A model generated the notes under the pieces. That model saw nothing but the letters and a program-made list of their open reading frames with translations, was not told where the DNA came from and made no database searches. The translations under genes were made by a program, and so were the position numbers. From positions 1 to 16,737 of the forward strand of contig DAOKYT010000061.1 in the NCBI GenBank assembly GCA_035326025.1: DNA of 16,737 nucleotides. Reading direction: 5' to 3'. Position 1 is the first letter of the stretch. Each line of letters opens with the position of its first letter. The DNA is from Amarobacter sp035326025 (GTDB taxonomy: Bacteria; Chloroflexota; Dehalococcoidia; Tepidiformales; Tepidiformaceae). Below are positions 1-6,305 of the stretch, piece by piece.

Positions 1-183
1 GGCCAGGAGGCGATCGATCGCCTCCTCGCGGCGGCGCCGTTCGCGCGCTTCCCGGGCGGCCTCAAGCTGCTCCCGCACCCACGCGGCAAACGTGAGATCG
101 CGTTCCCGCAGCTCTTCCTCGAGCAGGCGGTCATCTTCCGGGTCCAGCCGGACCTCCCGGCGGGCCGTTTTCCGTACAACCAT
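1..183 (-). CDS. Ribbon-helix-helix-like protein, N-terminal 61 residues (cut by window edge)
   Basis: An open frame runs from an ATG at 183 to the left edge without a stop, so only the N-terminal 61 residues are visible. A short beta-like segment (REVRLDPEDDRLLEE, residues 9-23) is followed by a helix (FAAWVREQLEAAREA, about 32-46) and a very charged helix rich in Arg and Glu. That order resembles the ribbon-helix-helix fold of small DNA-binding proteins such as antitoxins and relaxosome accessory proteins. There is no Shine-Dalgarno. A TACAAT hexamer ends 6 nt before the ATG, so the mRNA may be leaderless. The gene follows moaC by 32 bp on the same strand. If it is an antitoxin, its toxin would lie beyond the left edge. 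The fold is judged from pattern only. Confidence 0.6.
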   Translation of the reverse strand, partial: MVVRKTARREVRLDPEDDRLLEEELRERDLTFAAWVREQLEAAREARERRRREEAIDRLLA

Positions 184-189
184 GTTGAG

Positions 190-195
190 ATTGTA
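190..195 (-). promoter_or_regulatory. -10 element TACAAT, candidate leaderless promoter
   Basis: TACAAT on the minus strand lies 6 nt before the ATG at 183, which would put the transcription start on or next to the A of the start codon. The hexamer 17 bp upstream is TAGTTT, a poor -35, and overlaps the moaC stop codon. Confidence 0.45.
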
Positions 196-215
196 CGGCA
201 GGGCCTGTCCGGAAA

Positions 216-692
216 CTACTCCGCGAGCCAGTCGCCGCTCTTGCCCCCATGCTTCTCCAGCAGCCGGATGGACTCGACGCGGATGCCCTTCTCGACAGCC
301 TTGCACATGTCGTACACGGTCAGCGCGGCCACGGATGCGGCGGTCAGCGCCTCCATCTCGACACCGGTCTTCCCGGTCGTCTTCACGGTGGCATGGATAA
401 CCAGCGAATCCTCGCTCGCGGGCGCCAGGTCGACGTTCACACCGGTGATCGCGAGCGGGTGGCAGAGTGGGATGAGCTCGTGGGTCTTCTTGGCGGCCAT
501 GATGCCCGCGATGCGGGCGGTGGCGAATACATCCCCCTTGGCGATGCCGCCCTGTTGAATCAGCGCAAGGGTCGCGGGCAGCATCCGCACCACCGCCTGG
601 GCGACGGCCGTGCGCGCTGTCTCGGCCTTCGCCGAAACATCCACCATGCGGGCCGCGCCCCGTTCATCGAGGTGGGAGAGCTCACCGGCCAT
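216..692 (-). CDS. moaC: Cyclic pyranopterin monophosphate synthase MoaC
   Basis: MoaC works with MoaA in the first step of molybdenum cofactor synthesis, turning the MoaA product (3',8-cyclo-7,8-dihydro-GTP) into cyclic pyranopterin monophosphate in the cytoplasm. The 158-residue length is normal. Family signatures are plain: KKTHELIPLCHPL (68-80), TGVEMEALTAASVAALTVYDMCKA (109-132) and the C-terminal HGGKSGD. The expected catalytic set is present: Lys52, His78, Glu112, Glu114, Asp128 and Lys131. The ATG overlaps the last 11 bases of the upstream small membrane protein gene, so the two are probably co-transcribed and translationally coupled. No moaA, moaE or moeA is visible nearby. Identification is secure. 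Confidence 0.97.
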   Translation of the reverse strand: MAGELSHLDERGAARMVDVSAKAETARTAVAQAVVRMLPATLALIQQGGIAKGDVFATARIAGIMAAKKTHELIPLCHPLAITGVNVDLAPASEDSLVIHATVKTTGKTGVEMEALTAASVAALTVYDMCKAVEKGIRVESIRLLEKHGGKSGDWLAE

Positions 693-903
693 GGTGTCGC
701 CGCCACATCAGGGTTTCGTAGGCATAGACCACGCCATAGGCGAGGCCACCGGCCATGAGCCCCCCCGGCACGCCCGCCCACGGCGAAACCCACGTGTCGA
801 AGGCGATGATGCCGATGCCGGTGCCCGCGAGGAAGCTGAAGAATGCCTCGCGCCGCCGGCCAACTTCGAACTGTTCGCGCAGAGGGTGCTTCGCGCTCGC
901 CAT
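682..903 (-). CDS. Small two-helix membrane protein, coupled to moaC
   Basis: This 73-residue protein starts at ATG 903. A basic N-terminus (residues 1-19) is followed by a hydrophobic segment (about 20-37) and a second one (about 40-60, PGGLMAGGLAYGVVYAYETLM), ending in a basic WRRHHGR tail. It probably sits in the cytoplasmic membrane with two helices. I do not recognise the family. The frame stays open to a GTG at 1047, but the added 48 residues look like noise, and ATG 903 has a TACACT hexamer 7 nt upstream. The stop overlaps the moaC start by 11 bp. Nothing in the sequence itself links it to cofactor synthesis. Confidence 0.7.
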   Translation of the reverse strand: MASAKHPLREQFEVGRRREAFFSFLAGTGIGIIAFDTWVSPWAGVPGGLMAGGLAYGVVYAYETLMWRRHHGR

Positions 904-910
904 TGCGCAG

Positions 911-916
911 AGTGTA
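911..916 (-). promoter_or_regulatory. -10 element TACACT for the membrane protein-moaC operon
   Basis: TACACT ends 7 nt before the ATG at 903 with no Shine-Dalgarno between, suggesting a leaderless transcript. No recognisable -35 is seen 16-18 bp upstream. Confidence 0.45.
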
Positions 917-1259
917 GGCCGAAGGGCCCGCTCGCGCATGGCTGCTCGTGTCACGCGGGCGTGCCGCGTGGCCTCGATCATCGCGGTGGCGGTGTTTTCC
1001 GTCTTCGCCGGCCGGCAGCGCGCGCAGGAGGGCAGGATCTCCGACACCGGGTTCTTCGGTCAGGTTGCCTGGAATGCGCCGCGTGGAGATCGGTCCGGGA
1101 GGTCGCACGGTTGGTCGTCTCCCCGCTCCTTCGCGCGTCGTACCCGCGGTGCCCCGCGCGGCATGGCGCACGTGAACGGCCGGTGGTCGAAGCCGCGGGT
1201 GAAAGCGATCACGCGGGGATTGGGGGAGGGCCCCTTGCAAGCGAAGGGCGCGCGATGGG

Positions 1260-1265
1260 TAAACT
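1260..1265 (+). promoter_or_regulatory. -10 element TAAACT for the phosphoesterase gene
   Basis: TAAACT ends 5 nt before ATG 1271. A TTGCAA (4 of 6 matches to a -35) lies at 1235-1240 with a long 19-bp spacer. There is no Shine-Dalgarno, so the transcript is probably leaderless or nearly so. Confidence 0.45.
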
Positions 1266-1270
1266 CGGGT

Positions 1271-1852
1271 ATGCGCGTCGGCCTGATCTCTGATACCCAC
1301 ATCCCCGAAGCCCGCCACGAACTCTGGCCCCAGGTGTTCGACGCCTTCCGGGGCGTTGATTGCATCCTCCACGCGGGCGACATCCACGACCTGGTGGTGT
1401 TGGACCAGCTGGCGGCCATTGCCCCGCTCTGGGCGGCCCGGGGCAATGGCGAGGACGGCAGCGGCGGGCGGCCCATCCAGCCCGGCCACCCGCGCCTGCG
1501 CGAGGCCTGGTTGTTGGACCTGGACGGCCTGAAGGTGGGCCTGACCCACGACGTGCCGATCCCCGAGTCCCCGCCGCACCTCACGCTCGAACGGGCGCTC
1601 GTGCGCTATTTCGGCACGACGGAGCTGGATGTCCTGGTCTACGGCGATACGCACGTGGAGGCGGTCGACCACATCAACGGCGTGCTCTGCGTGAATCCCG
1701 GCTCGCCCACGTATCCGCGCAACCTGAATACGCAGCTCGGCACGATCGGGTTCCTGGAAATCAGCGGTGGCCGGGCCGAGGCGACGATCTGGCAGCTGAC
1801 GGAAGACGGGATCGAGCCGTTCAATTGGAGCAAGTGGAAGCGCCCCTGGTAA
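1271..1852 (+). CDS. YfcE/MJ0936-type metallophosphoesterase
   Basis: This is a 193-residue calcineurin-like phosphoesterase of the small YfcE/MJ0936 type, predicted to hydrolyse phosphodiesters or phosphomonoesters with two metal ions in the cytoplasm. The metal-site motifs appear in order: SDTH (Asp8, His10), GDIHD (Asp37), GN (Asn59), THD (His93) and GDTH (126-128, the usual G-x-T-H), followed by NPGSP (142-146). Length and motif spacing fit the family. ATG 1271 puts the first motif at residue 8, as expected; the open frame continues to 755 without recognisable domain sequence. The physiological substrate cannot be read from the sequence. Confidence 0.9.
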   Translation: MRVGLISDTHIPEARHELWPQVFDAFRGVDCILHAGDIHDLVVLDQLAAIAPLWAARGNGEDGSGGRPIQPGHPRLREAWLLDLDGLKVGLTHDVPIPESPPHLTLERALVRYFGTTELDVLVYGDTHVEAVDHINGVLCVNPGSPTYPRNLNTQLGTIGFLEISGGRAEATIWQLTEDGIEPFNWSKWKRPW

Positions 1853-1876
1853 CGGCCGCCCGGGCCACCCCGGCCC

Positions 1877-1911
1877 GCCGATTGCCGATTGCCGATTGAC
1901 GGTTTTCGATT
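1877..1911 (+). repeat. 7-bp tandem repeat array (NNCGATT type)
   Basis: Five consecutive heptamers: GCCGATT three times, then GACGGTT and TTCGATT. The array begins 24 bp after the phosphoesterase stop, in a convergent intergenic space. A second array of the same unit type lies at 5167-5194. Confidence 0.75.
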
Positions 1912-1933
1912 CCCGGAGGCGGGGGCGCCTGTT

Positions 1934-1984
1934 CGCGCTCCGCGGCGGAGATCGGCGATGGCGGGCGAATCGCGGCGGAGCGCG
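1934..1984. terminator. Inverted repeat between convergent genes, possible bidirectional terminator
   Basis: A perfect 10-bp inverted repeat (CGCGCTCCGC at 1934-1943 against GCGGAGCGCG at 1975-1984) lies between genes ending at 1852 and 1989. The loop is 31 nt and neither side has a T tract, so a termination role is only suggested by position. Confidence 0.3.
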
Positions 1985-1988
1985 CGGG

Positions 1989-2558
1989 CTAAACCTGTCC
2001 GGAAACGTGGTCGATCTGGACCGCGCCGCCCTTCTGTTTCATGTACCCGCCCACGGTGCGGCCCGCATCCGAAAGGTCGGTGATGTTGATCTTGCGCTGG
2101 CCGGGCACGCGCTTCGCATCCCAGCCGCTGAGCTTGACCGCCATCCCGCCGGACCAGTCCTTCTGATCGGGGATGACGGCGGTGCTGGCATCGATGGCGG
2201 CTTTCCAGTTCGCCTCGGTCGCGACGGTGTTGCCGAGCGTCCCGGCGACCATGGCGGGCGGCTTGCCGGCGTCGATCCGCGCGCCGGTCTTCGCGATGGC
2301 GCCTTTCGGGTCCTCGGCAACGTGCTTCTGCTTGAAGGCATCGGTCAGCGAGACCTTGCTGATGGGCACTTTGCTCTTGCCATCGAAGCCATCGATCAGG
2401 CGCTGGACCTGTCCGCTGGTGGCGCGATTGCCGGCGAGCCGCTGCAATCCCTCCAGCGCGGCGCTGGCAGGGAGGCTCAGGCGCTGGGCGCGCGCGACGC
2501 CCGGCCGCTTCGCGAGCGAGGCTGACTGAGCTGGCTTGCGGACGCGATCAAGGGGCAT
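1989..2558 (-). CDS. Protein with LQR-AGNRA motif of injection-system cargo type, function unknown
   Basis: This is a 189-residue protein with no signal peptide or membrane helix. Residues 38-54 read LQRLAGNRATSGQVQRL, preceded by a basic, flexible N-terminus. This LQR..AGNRA..LQR pattern is typical of the N-terminal region of proteins, often with a DUF4157 domain, that accompany extracellular contractile injection systems in Actinobacteria and Chloroflexota. DUF4157 itself, with its HExxH, is absent. Residues 55-189 are Lys/Gly/Asp-rich, include GGMAVKLSGWDAK and NITDLSDAGRTVGG, and match no fold I know. No tail-tube, sheath or baseplate gene is in the window, so it may be an orphan cargo or an unrelated protein. 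TAAACT lies 9 nt before the ATG. Confidence 0.75.
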   Translation of the reverse strand: MPLDRVRKPAQSASLAKRPGVARAQRLSLPASAALEGLQRLAGNRATSGQVQRLIDGFDGKSKVPISKVSLTDAFKQKHVAEDPKGAIAKTGARIDAGKPPAMVAGTLGNTVATEANWKAAIDASTAVIPDQKDWSGGMAVKLSGWDAKRVPGQRKINITDLSDAGRTVGGYMKQKGGAVQIDHVSGQV

Positions 2559-2567
2559 GACCCACGC

Positions 2568-2573
2568 AGTTTA
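2568..2573 (-). promoter_or_regulatory. -10 element TAAACT upstream of the LQR-AGNRA protein
   Basis: TAAACT ends 9 nt before ATG 2558, allowing a leader of only about 0-3 nt. No Shine-Dalgarno is present. Confidence 0.35.
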
Positions 2574-2601
2574 CAGACCTCGGGGCGGCGGTGCGAGGCC
2601 T

Positions 2602-4017
2602 TTACCCGGCGGGCGGAGGCGCGCTGCCTCCACCGCCCCGGCCACGCCTGCGCCGCCTGGCCGAACGCTGGCTGCGCGGTTCCTCACCGGCACCGGCGCT
2701 GTCCTGGGCCGGCGGAGGGGCCTGCCGCGGACGCTCGCCGCCGCGGTCGCGCGGGGGGCGAGGCTGGCGGGTGGCATCTTCGGGGCCCTGGCCGCCACGC
2801 CGGAAGACGCGGCCCTCGGCGGCGTTGGCCGGGGTGCTGGTGGGGCGCTGGGCAGGGCGTTCCTGGCGCGGCTCGCGGCGCGGCTGCTGGGGCTGCTGGG
2901 CGGGTTGTCCGCCGCGGCGGCGGGCTGGCTGCTGGCGCCCCGCGGGCTGTTCCTGGCCGCCGGGCTTCGGCGGTTCGCCCCGCGGGGGGCGAGCGGGGAC
3001 GACGCGGCGTGGGCCGCCACCGGGCAGGCGCCCACGGCCGGGCCCGGGTTCGAAGGCCGCGCCTTCATCGAGCCAGTCCTCTCCCGCTTCCTTGCGGGCG
3101 GCGGCCCGGAGGTCCTCCTCGGTCGCCTCGATGAGGCCCTGGGCGATCGCGTCGGCACGGCTGATGCTCGGCGGCGGCTCACCGCTCTTGCTCGCGGTGT
3201 CCCAGCGCACCACGGTGCCGAGGTCGCGGTCGCCGACCTCGATGCGCTGGCCATCGACGACGAGGGTGACCTGGCGGCGAAGGATATTGATGGCGATGAC
3301 CTTGCCTTCGCCCGTGGGTGTGCTGCAGCGCTGGCCGATCCTTGGCAGCGACTTGCGCATCGCGTTGTAGCCTTCCTCCTCGTAGGAGAGGCAGCAGAGG
3401 AGGCGGCCGCAGAGCCCGCTGATCTTCTGCGGGTTGAGCGGTAGATCCTGTTCCTTGGCCATCCGGATCGAGATGGAGGGGAAGGTGGCGAGCCAGCTCG
3501 AGCAGCAGAGTTCGCGGCCGCAAATGCCATAGCCGCCGGCCTGGCGGGCGCGGTCACGCGGCCCCATCTGGCGCATTTCCACGCGGGCCTTGAAGCGGTC
3601 GCCGGCGCGCTTGACGAACTCGCGGTAGTCGATGCGTTCCTCGCTGGTGAAGGAGAAGGTCAGCCGGCGTCCGTCGAGGGTGAATTCTGCTCCATCGAGG
3701 TGTGCGGGAAACCCGAGCTCCTCGCCGAGGCGGCGTGCCTCGGGGAGAAGCTCCTCAGCTTTCCGCCGAAGTTCATCGGCCTTGCGGATGTCGGCCTCGG
3801 TGGCGAGGCGGAGGATGGGCTTCAGATCTTCGCGGCCGAGTTCGTTGACGACGACCTGTCCGGGAGCGATGACGACCTTCGCGACTTCGGGGCCGCGGGT
3901 GGTTTCGACCACGACGAATTCGCCGGGTTCGAGTCGCATGCCGGCGGTGTGGAAGTAGAAGATCCTGCCGGCGTTTCGAAAGCGTACGCCGGCGACGCGT
4001 GGCAGTTCCTCAGGCAT
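2602..4017 (-). CDS. ricT: RicT/YaaT-like PSP1-domain protein with long disordered tail
   Basis: Residues 1-280 form a PSP1/RicT protein. In Bacillus, RicT (YaaT) joins RicA and RicF in an iron-sulfur Y-complex that steers RNase Y mRNA processing; whether that partnership exists here is unknown. The conserved core is clear: GEFVVVETTRGPEVAKVV (32-49), FSFTSEERIDYREFVK (121-136), GICGRELCC (164-172) and GLCGRLLCCLSYE (201-213), giving six cysteines (166, 171, 172, 203, 208, 209). The family is usually about 270-300 residues. Here roughly 190 extra residues of Pro, Arg, Gly and Gln follow, ending in an Arg-rich then Gly-rich stretch, probably disordered and nucleic-acid binding. The ATG overlaps the holB stop by 8 bp (ATGCCTGA), the same neighbour order as in Firmicutes. 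Confidence 0.92.
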   Translation of the reverse strand: MPEELPRVAGVRFRNAGRIFYFHTAGMRLEPGEFVVVETTRGPEVAKVVIAPGQVVVNELGREDLKPILRLATEADIRKADELRRKAEELLPEARRLGEELGFPAHLDGAEFTLDGRRLTFSFTSEERIDYREFVKRAGDRFKARVEMRQMGPRDRARQAGGYGICGRELCCSSWLATFPSISIRMAKEQDLPLNPQKISGLCGRLLCCLSYEEEGYNAMRKSLPRIGQRCSTPTGEGKVIAINILRRQVTLVVDGQRIEVGDRDLGTVVRWDTASKSGEPPPSISRADAIAQGLIEATEEDLRAAARKEAGEDWLDEGAAFEPGPGRGRLPGGGPRRVVPARPPRGEPPKPGGQEQPAGRQQPARRRGGQPAQQPQQPRREPRQERPAQRPTSTPANAAEGRVFRRGGQGPEDATRQPRPPRDRGGERPRQAPPPAQDSAGAGEEPRSQRSARRRRRGRGGGGSAPPPAG

Positions 4018-5107
4018 AGGCCGCGGATTCTTCCTCGGGGCTCGTGGCCAGTGTAACGCGGGGGAAGCAGAGGAGCATGAGCTCGAAGGCGGGGCGGGCC
4101 ATCACGTTCGCCTGGAGGTCGGCGCGGGCGGTGACGATAGCGCGCAGCGCCTCGACATAGCCGGCCATGGCCTCCTTGCCCTCGCCCGCGGCGACGCCCT
4201 CGCGCAGGCGCTCTTCCCAGAACGACTCCCAGGTGTCGATCTCGGCGAGGATGGCGTGCCGGTCCTTGCGCCAGCGCTCGGCGAGGTCGCCGGCGTAGGC
4301 GAAGCGCTCGCGCAGCGGGGCGCCGGCGATGCGGGCGCAGCGTTCGAGGAGGCGTCCGCGGTCGCCCATGAGGTCGGGATGGGTGGCGAACTCAATGGCA
4401 CGGCCGGGCTTGCCGCGGCTCGCCCCGGCCGCCAGCACGGCGACCGGGCGTTCGAACCCGCGCGCCACGAGCCCGGCCTCGACGTCCGCGCGGGGCACCG
4501 GGCGGACGTCGATCCGGCGGCAGCGGCTGAGGATGGTTTCGAGGATCGCCTCGGGCGCGGCCGAGATGAGGCAGAAGATGGTGTGACCGGGCGGCTCCTC
4601 CAGCGTCTTCAGGACCGTGTGGGCGGCGTCGCGCCCGAACCGGTCGGCCGGGTCGATGAGGATGACGCGCTGGCGGGCCTCGAACGGGTAGCGCGCGACG
4701 AGCTCGATGAGGCCGCGCACCTGGCAGATGCGGATATCGCGCGAATCGGGGTGTTTCGGGTGCGATTCGGCATCGCGCGGCTTGCAGAGCGTATCGCCGG
4801 GGCCGAGGGTGATGATGTCGGGGTGCGCGCCTTCGAGGATGAGGCGGCACGGGCGGCACTCGCCGCAGGGATCGAGGGACGGGGGAGGAGGGAGGAGGGA
4901 GGGGTCGTCGCCGAACAGGCTCGCGCCGGCGGTGGTAGGCGGGTTGAGGCGTTCGCAGTTGAGGAGGAGGGCGTACTCGATTGCCAGGGCGGTGCGGCCG
5001 GTGCCTTCGGGCCCGGCGAAGAGCAGCGCGTGGGGCGGCTCATCGCTGGCGGCGAGGGCCCGGAGTTCGCGGATGATGTCTTCGTGGCCGATGATGCGCG
5101 CGCCCAT
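4010..5107 (-). CDS. holB: DNA polymerase III clamp-loader delta' subunit HolB
   Basis: This 365-residue AAA+ protein is the delta' subunit of the clamp loader, which opens the sliding clamp at the replication fork. It shows GHEDIIRELR (7-16), a degenerate P-loop GPEGTGRT with Arg in place of Lys (32-39; delta' is often not an active ATPase), a zinc module with Cys51, Cys81, Cys84 and Cys87, a Walker B region VILIDPADRF (148-157), LKTLEEPP (166-173) and the SRC motif (194-196) that supplies the arginine finger. A 24-residue Pro-rich loop interrupts the zinc module. ATG 5107 aligns with family starts; the frame stays open upstream to 5785 with unrelated sequence. TACGCT lies 6 nt before the ATG. 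It overlaps ricT. Confidence 0.94.
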   Translation of the reverse strand: MGARIIGHEDIIRELRALAASDEPPHALLFAGPEGTGRTALAIEYALLLNCERLNPPTTAGASLFGDDPSLLPPPPSLDPCGECRPCRLILEGAHPDIITLGPGDTLCKPRDAESHPKHPDSRDIRICQVRGLIELVARYPFEARQRVILIDPADRFGRDAAHTVLKTLEEPPGHTIFCLISAAPEAILETILSRCRRIDVRPVPRADVEAGLVARGFERPVAVLAAGASRGKPGRAIEFATHPDLMGDRGRLLERCARIAGAPLRERFAYAGDLAERWRKDRHAILAEIDTWESFWEERLREGVAAGEGKEAMAGYVEALRAIVTARADLQANVMARPAFELMLLCFPRVTLATSPEEESAAYA

Positions 5108-5113
5108 GCAGGT

Positions 5114-5119
5114 AGCGTA
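5114..5119 (-). promoter_or_regulatory. -10 element TACGCT for holB-ricT
   Basis: TACGCT ends 6 nt before ATG 5107 and no Shine-Dalgarno is visible. TTGGTG at 5139-5144 could be a -35, but with a 19-bp spacer. Confidence 0.45.
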
Positions 5120-5166
5120 GCGCCACCCCGCCAGCCCGCACCAACCGGCCACCCGGACGACCCGCA

Positions 5167-5194
5167 AATCGTGAATCGTGAACCGACAATCGGT
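5167..5194 (-). repeat. 7-bp tandem repeat array (NNCGATT type)
   Basis: Read on the minus strand the array is ACCGATT, GTCGGTT, CACGATT, CACGATT. The unit has the same NNCGATT or NNCGGTT form as the array at 1877-1911, in the opposite orientation. It lies between the HTH gene and holB. Confidence 0.65.
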
Positions 5195-5239
5195 GGGGGC
5201 TGGGGCCTGGCGGTTGGGCGGCCGCCAGGCCCCGTTGCC

Positions 5240-5258
5240 GGGGAGGAATACCCTCCCC
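5240..5258. terminator. Hairpin downstream of the HTH gene
   Basis: GGGGAGG and CCTCCCC pair perfectly over 7 bp around a 5-nt loop, 25 bp beyond the stop of the minus-strand HTH gene. No T tract follows on the minus strand, so it is a weak intrinsic terminator at best. Confidence 0.35.
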
Positions 5259-5282
5259 TTAGACCATCCATGCCAGCAGCTC

Positions 5283-5588
5283 TTACACCCGGCCGGTGTG
5301 GTCTTTACCTGCGCGGCCGCGCTCGAGCACCCGGAAGATCGTCCGGCGCGACAGACCGAACATACGGGCCAGCTCATCGATCGAGACCCCATCGTGGGCG
5401 GCGGCCCGGAGGATGCTGCGGTCGCGGCCCTCGCGCAGGATCGCGGTGGCGCCGCCGTTGGTGTCGTAGCGGCAGCGCGGCAGCGGGCAGCGCAGGCACG
5501 AGGGGTACAGGTCGCAGCCCGTATCGGCGTAGTCAACGTATTCCGGCAGCGCGTCGGAACGCTGCGGAAGCTCGAGCGGCATGTCCAC
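5283..5588 (-). CDS. Small Cys4 plus helix-turn-helix protein, predicted SOS-controlled
   Basis: This is a 101-residue protein. Residues 25-39 hold four cysteines spaced C-x5-C-x2-C-x4-C (CDLYPSCLRCPLPRC), which could bind zinc or an iron-sulfur cluster. Residues 55-90 form a helix-turn-helix: RDRSILRAAAHDG, then VSIDELARMFGLSRRTIFRVL, a Fis- or resolvase-like pattern. The best start is GTG 5588, because GAGGTGA lies at proper spacing (GAGG ends 7 nt before it); an ATG two codons later is less well placed. The promoter TTGATG-17-TACTCT holds a LexA-type box in its spacer, so the gene is probably induced by DNA damage. It is likely a DNA-binding regulator. I do not recognise the exact family. 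Confidence 0.85.
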   Translation of the reverse strand: MDMPLELPQRSDALPEYVDYADTGCDLYPSCLRCPLPRCRYDTNGGATAILREGRDRSILRAAAHDGVSIDELARMFGLSRRTIFRVLERGRAGKDHTGRV

Positions 5589-5623
5589 GGGGTCACCTCG
5601 GACGCTGGCGTTGGTAGCTCCCG

Positions 5624-5652
5624 AGAGTAGAACGTATGTTCTGCTCCATCAA
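5624..5652 (-). promoter_or_regulatory. Promoter of the Cys4-HTH gene with embedded LexA box
   Basis: On the minus strand TTGATG (5647-5652) and TACTCT (5624-5629) are separated by exactly 17 bp. The 12-bp SOS box fills 5630-5641, touching the -10. Predicted transcription starts near 5617, leaving a leader of about 30 nt that carries the GAGGTGA ribosome site. Confidence 0.6.
5630..5641. promoter_or_regulatory. LexA/DinR-type SOS box
   Basis: GAACGTATGTTC matches the Gram-positive-type LexA consensus GAAC-RNRY-GTTC at every defined position. It lies between two divergent genes. On the plus strand it contains TATGTT (5635-5640), which with TTGGTA at 5611-5616 makes a second candidate promoter facing right with an 18-bp spacer. 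LexA binding here could therefore repress both directions. Confidence 0.65.
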
Positions 5653-5747
5653 CGGTGGGCTGTCGCCGCCGGACCAAGTCGACACCGGTTGGCGCGCCGC
5701 GCGGGGGCGCGTCAGCCATCCGTTGGCGTATGCCCTGGCGGCATGCC

Positions 5748-6218
5748 ATGAAGATGGGCATGGACGGGATCTGCGGGGCGATCACGCGGAAGGGTGGCCG
5801 TTGCCAGAACCGGCTCGGCGCGGCCTGCCCGTATCACACGGATGAGCAGCGAGCGCATGCCTCGACCCGGGAGCCCGGGGCCGAGGGGCGGAACCGCCCA
5901 CTGAGACGCGACGCCATCGCGGGGCGCGACCTCCACGCGGTGGCGTGGGCGCTGCTCGAAGAGTTGCTGGAGGACGAGCGGGTGGATGCGGCCCGGCGAG
6001 CCTCGGCCGGGGCCACGCTCATCCGGGTGGTCGAGGGGCTGGGGGAGCCACCGGTATCACGCGAGCGGGCGGCGGCGGAGATCGCCCTCCGGGGGATGAT
6101 CATGCACGGGCTGCCGCCCCGGAACGCGGAGGAGTGGGCGCTGGCGGAGGAGCTCTTCACGCCCGAGGCGATTGCCATGTTCAGGACCTGGAAGCCGGGC
6201 CTCGAGGATGCGTTTTGA
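5748..6218 (+). CDS. Protein with N-terminal Cys3His motif and helical body, function unknown
   Basis: With ATG 5748 the protein has 156 residues. The N-terminus reads CGAITRKGGRCQNRLGAACPYH (residues 9-30). Its Cys9, Cys19, Cys27 and His30 fit the small zinc-knuckle pattern CGA-TR-G-C...C..H seen in many short phage and bacterial proteins. The rest is predicted helical, acidic and Ala-rich (60-150). Other in-frame ATGs are at 5754 and 5760, and a GTG at 5655 would add 31 basic, low-complexity residues that I consider unlikely. No good Shine-Dalgarno decides the start. It diverges from the Cys4-HTH gene across the SOS box. The fold resembles neither a nuclease nor a polymerase that I recognise. 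Confidence 0.65.
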   Translation: MKMGMDGICGAITRKGGRCQNRLGAACPYHTDEQRAHASTREPGAEGRNRPLRRDAIAGRDLHAVAWALLEELLEDERVDAARRASAGATLIRVVEGLGEPPVSRERAAAEIALRGMIMHGLPPRNAEEWALAEELFTPEAIAMFRTWKPGLEDAF

Positions 6219-6284
6219 GTGATGAGGCATGGGGCCCGGGGTATGAGCCGGGCGCAGCCGGGCCGAACCACGGCATGGGAAGGT

Positions 6285-6305
6285 CACGCCCCACGCCTCA
6301 CGCCT
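6285..6305. repeat. 7-bp tandem repeat CACGCCY, three copies
   Basis: CACGCCC, CACGCCT, CACGCCT stand in tandem, and the last unit enters the stop codon of the lipoprotein gene (6304-6306). The unit differs from the NNCGATT arrays, but unit length and gene-end position are the same. Confidence 0.6.

Larger units (their letters stand above)
904..1270. other. Divergent intergenic region without a supported gene
   Basis: About 370 bp separate the divergent starts at 903 (minus) and 1271 (plus). Both flanking frames stay open into this region, but neither extension resembles a protein domain. I see no tRNA T-loop, riboswitch core or terminator. Only the -10-like hexamers at its two ends stand out. 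Confidence 0.5.

Noticed and set aside
755..1270. N-terminal extension of the phosphoesterase by 172 codons
   Set aside because: The extension lacks domain sequence, overlaps the small membrane gene, and family motifs place the start at 1271.
4256..5617. 453-codon plus-strand open frame opposite holB and the HTH gene
   Set aside because: It crosses two well-supported genes and its translation has no domain-like sequence.
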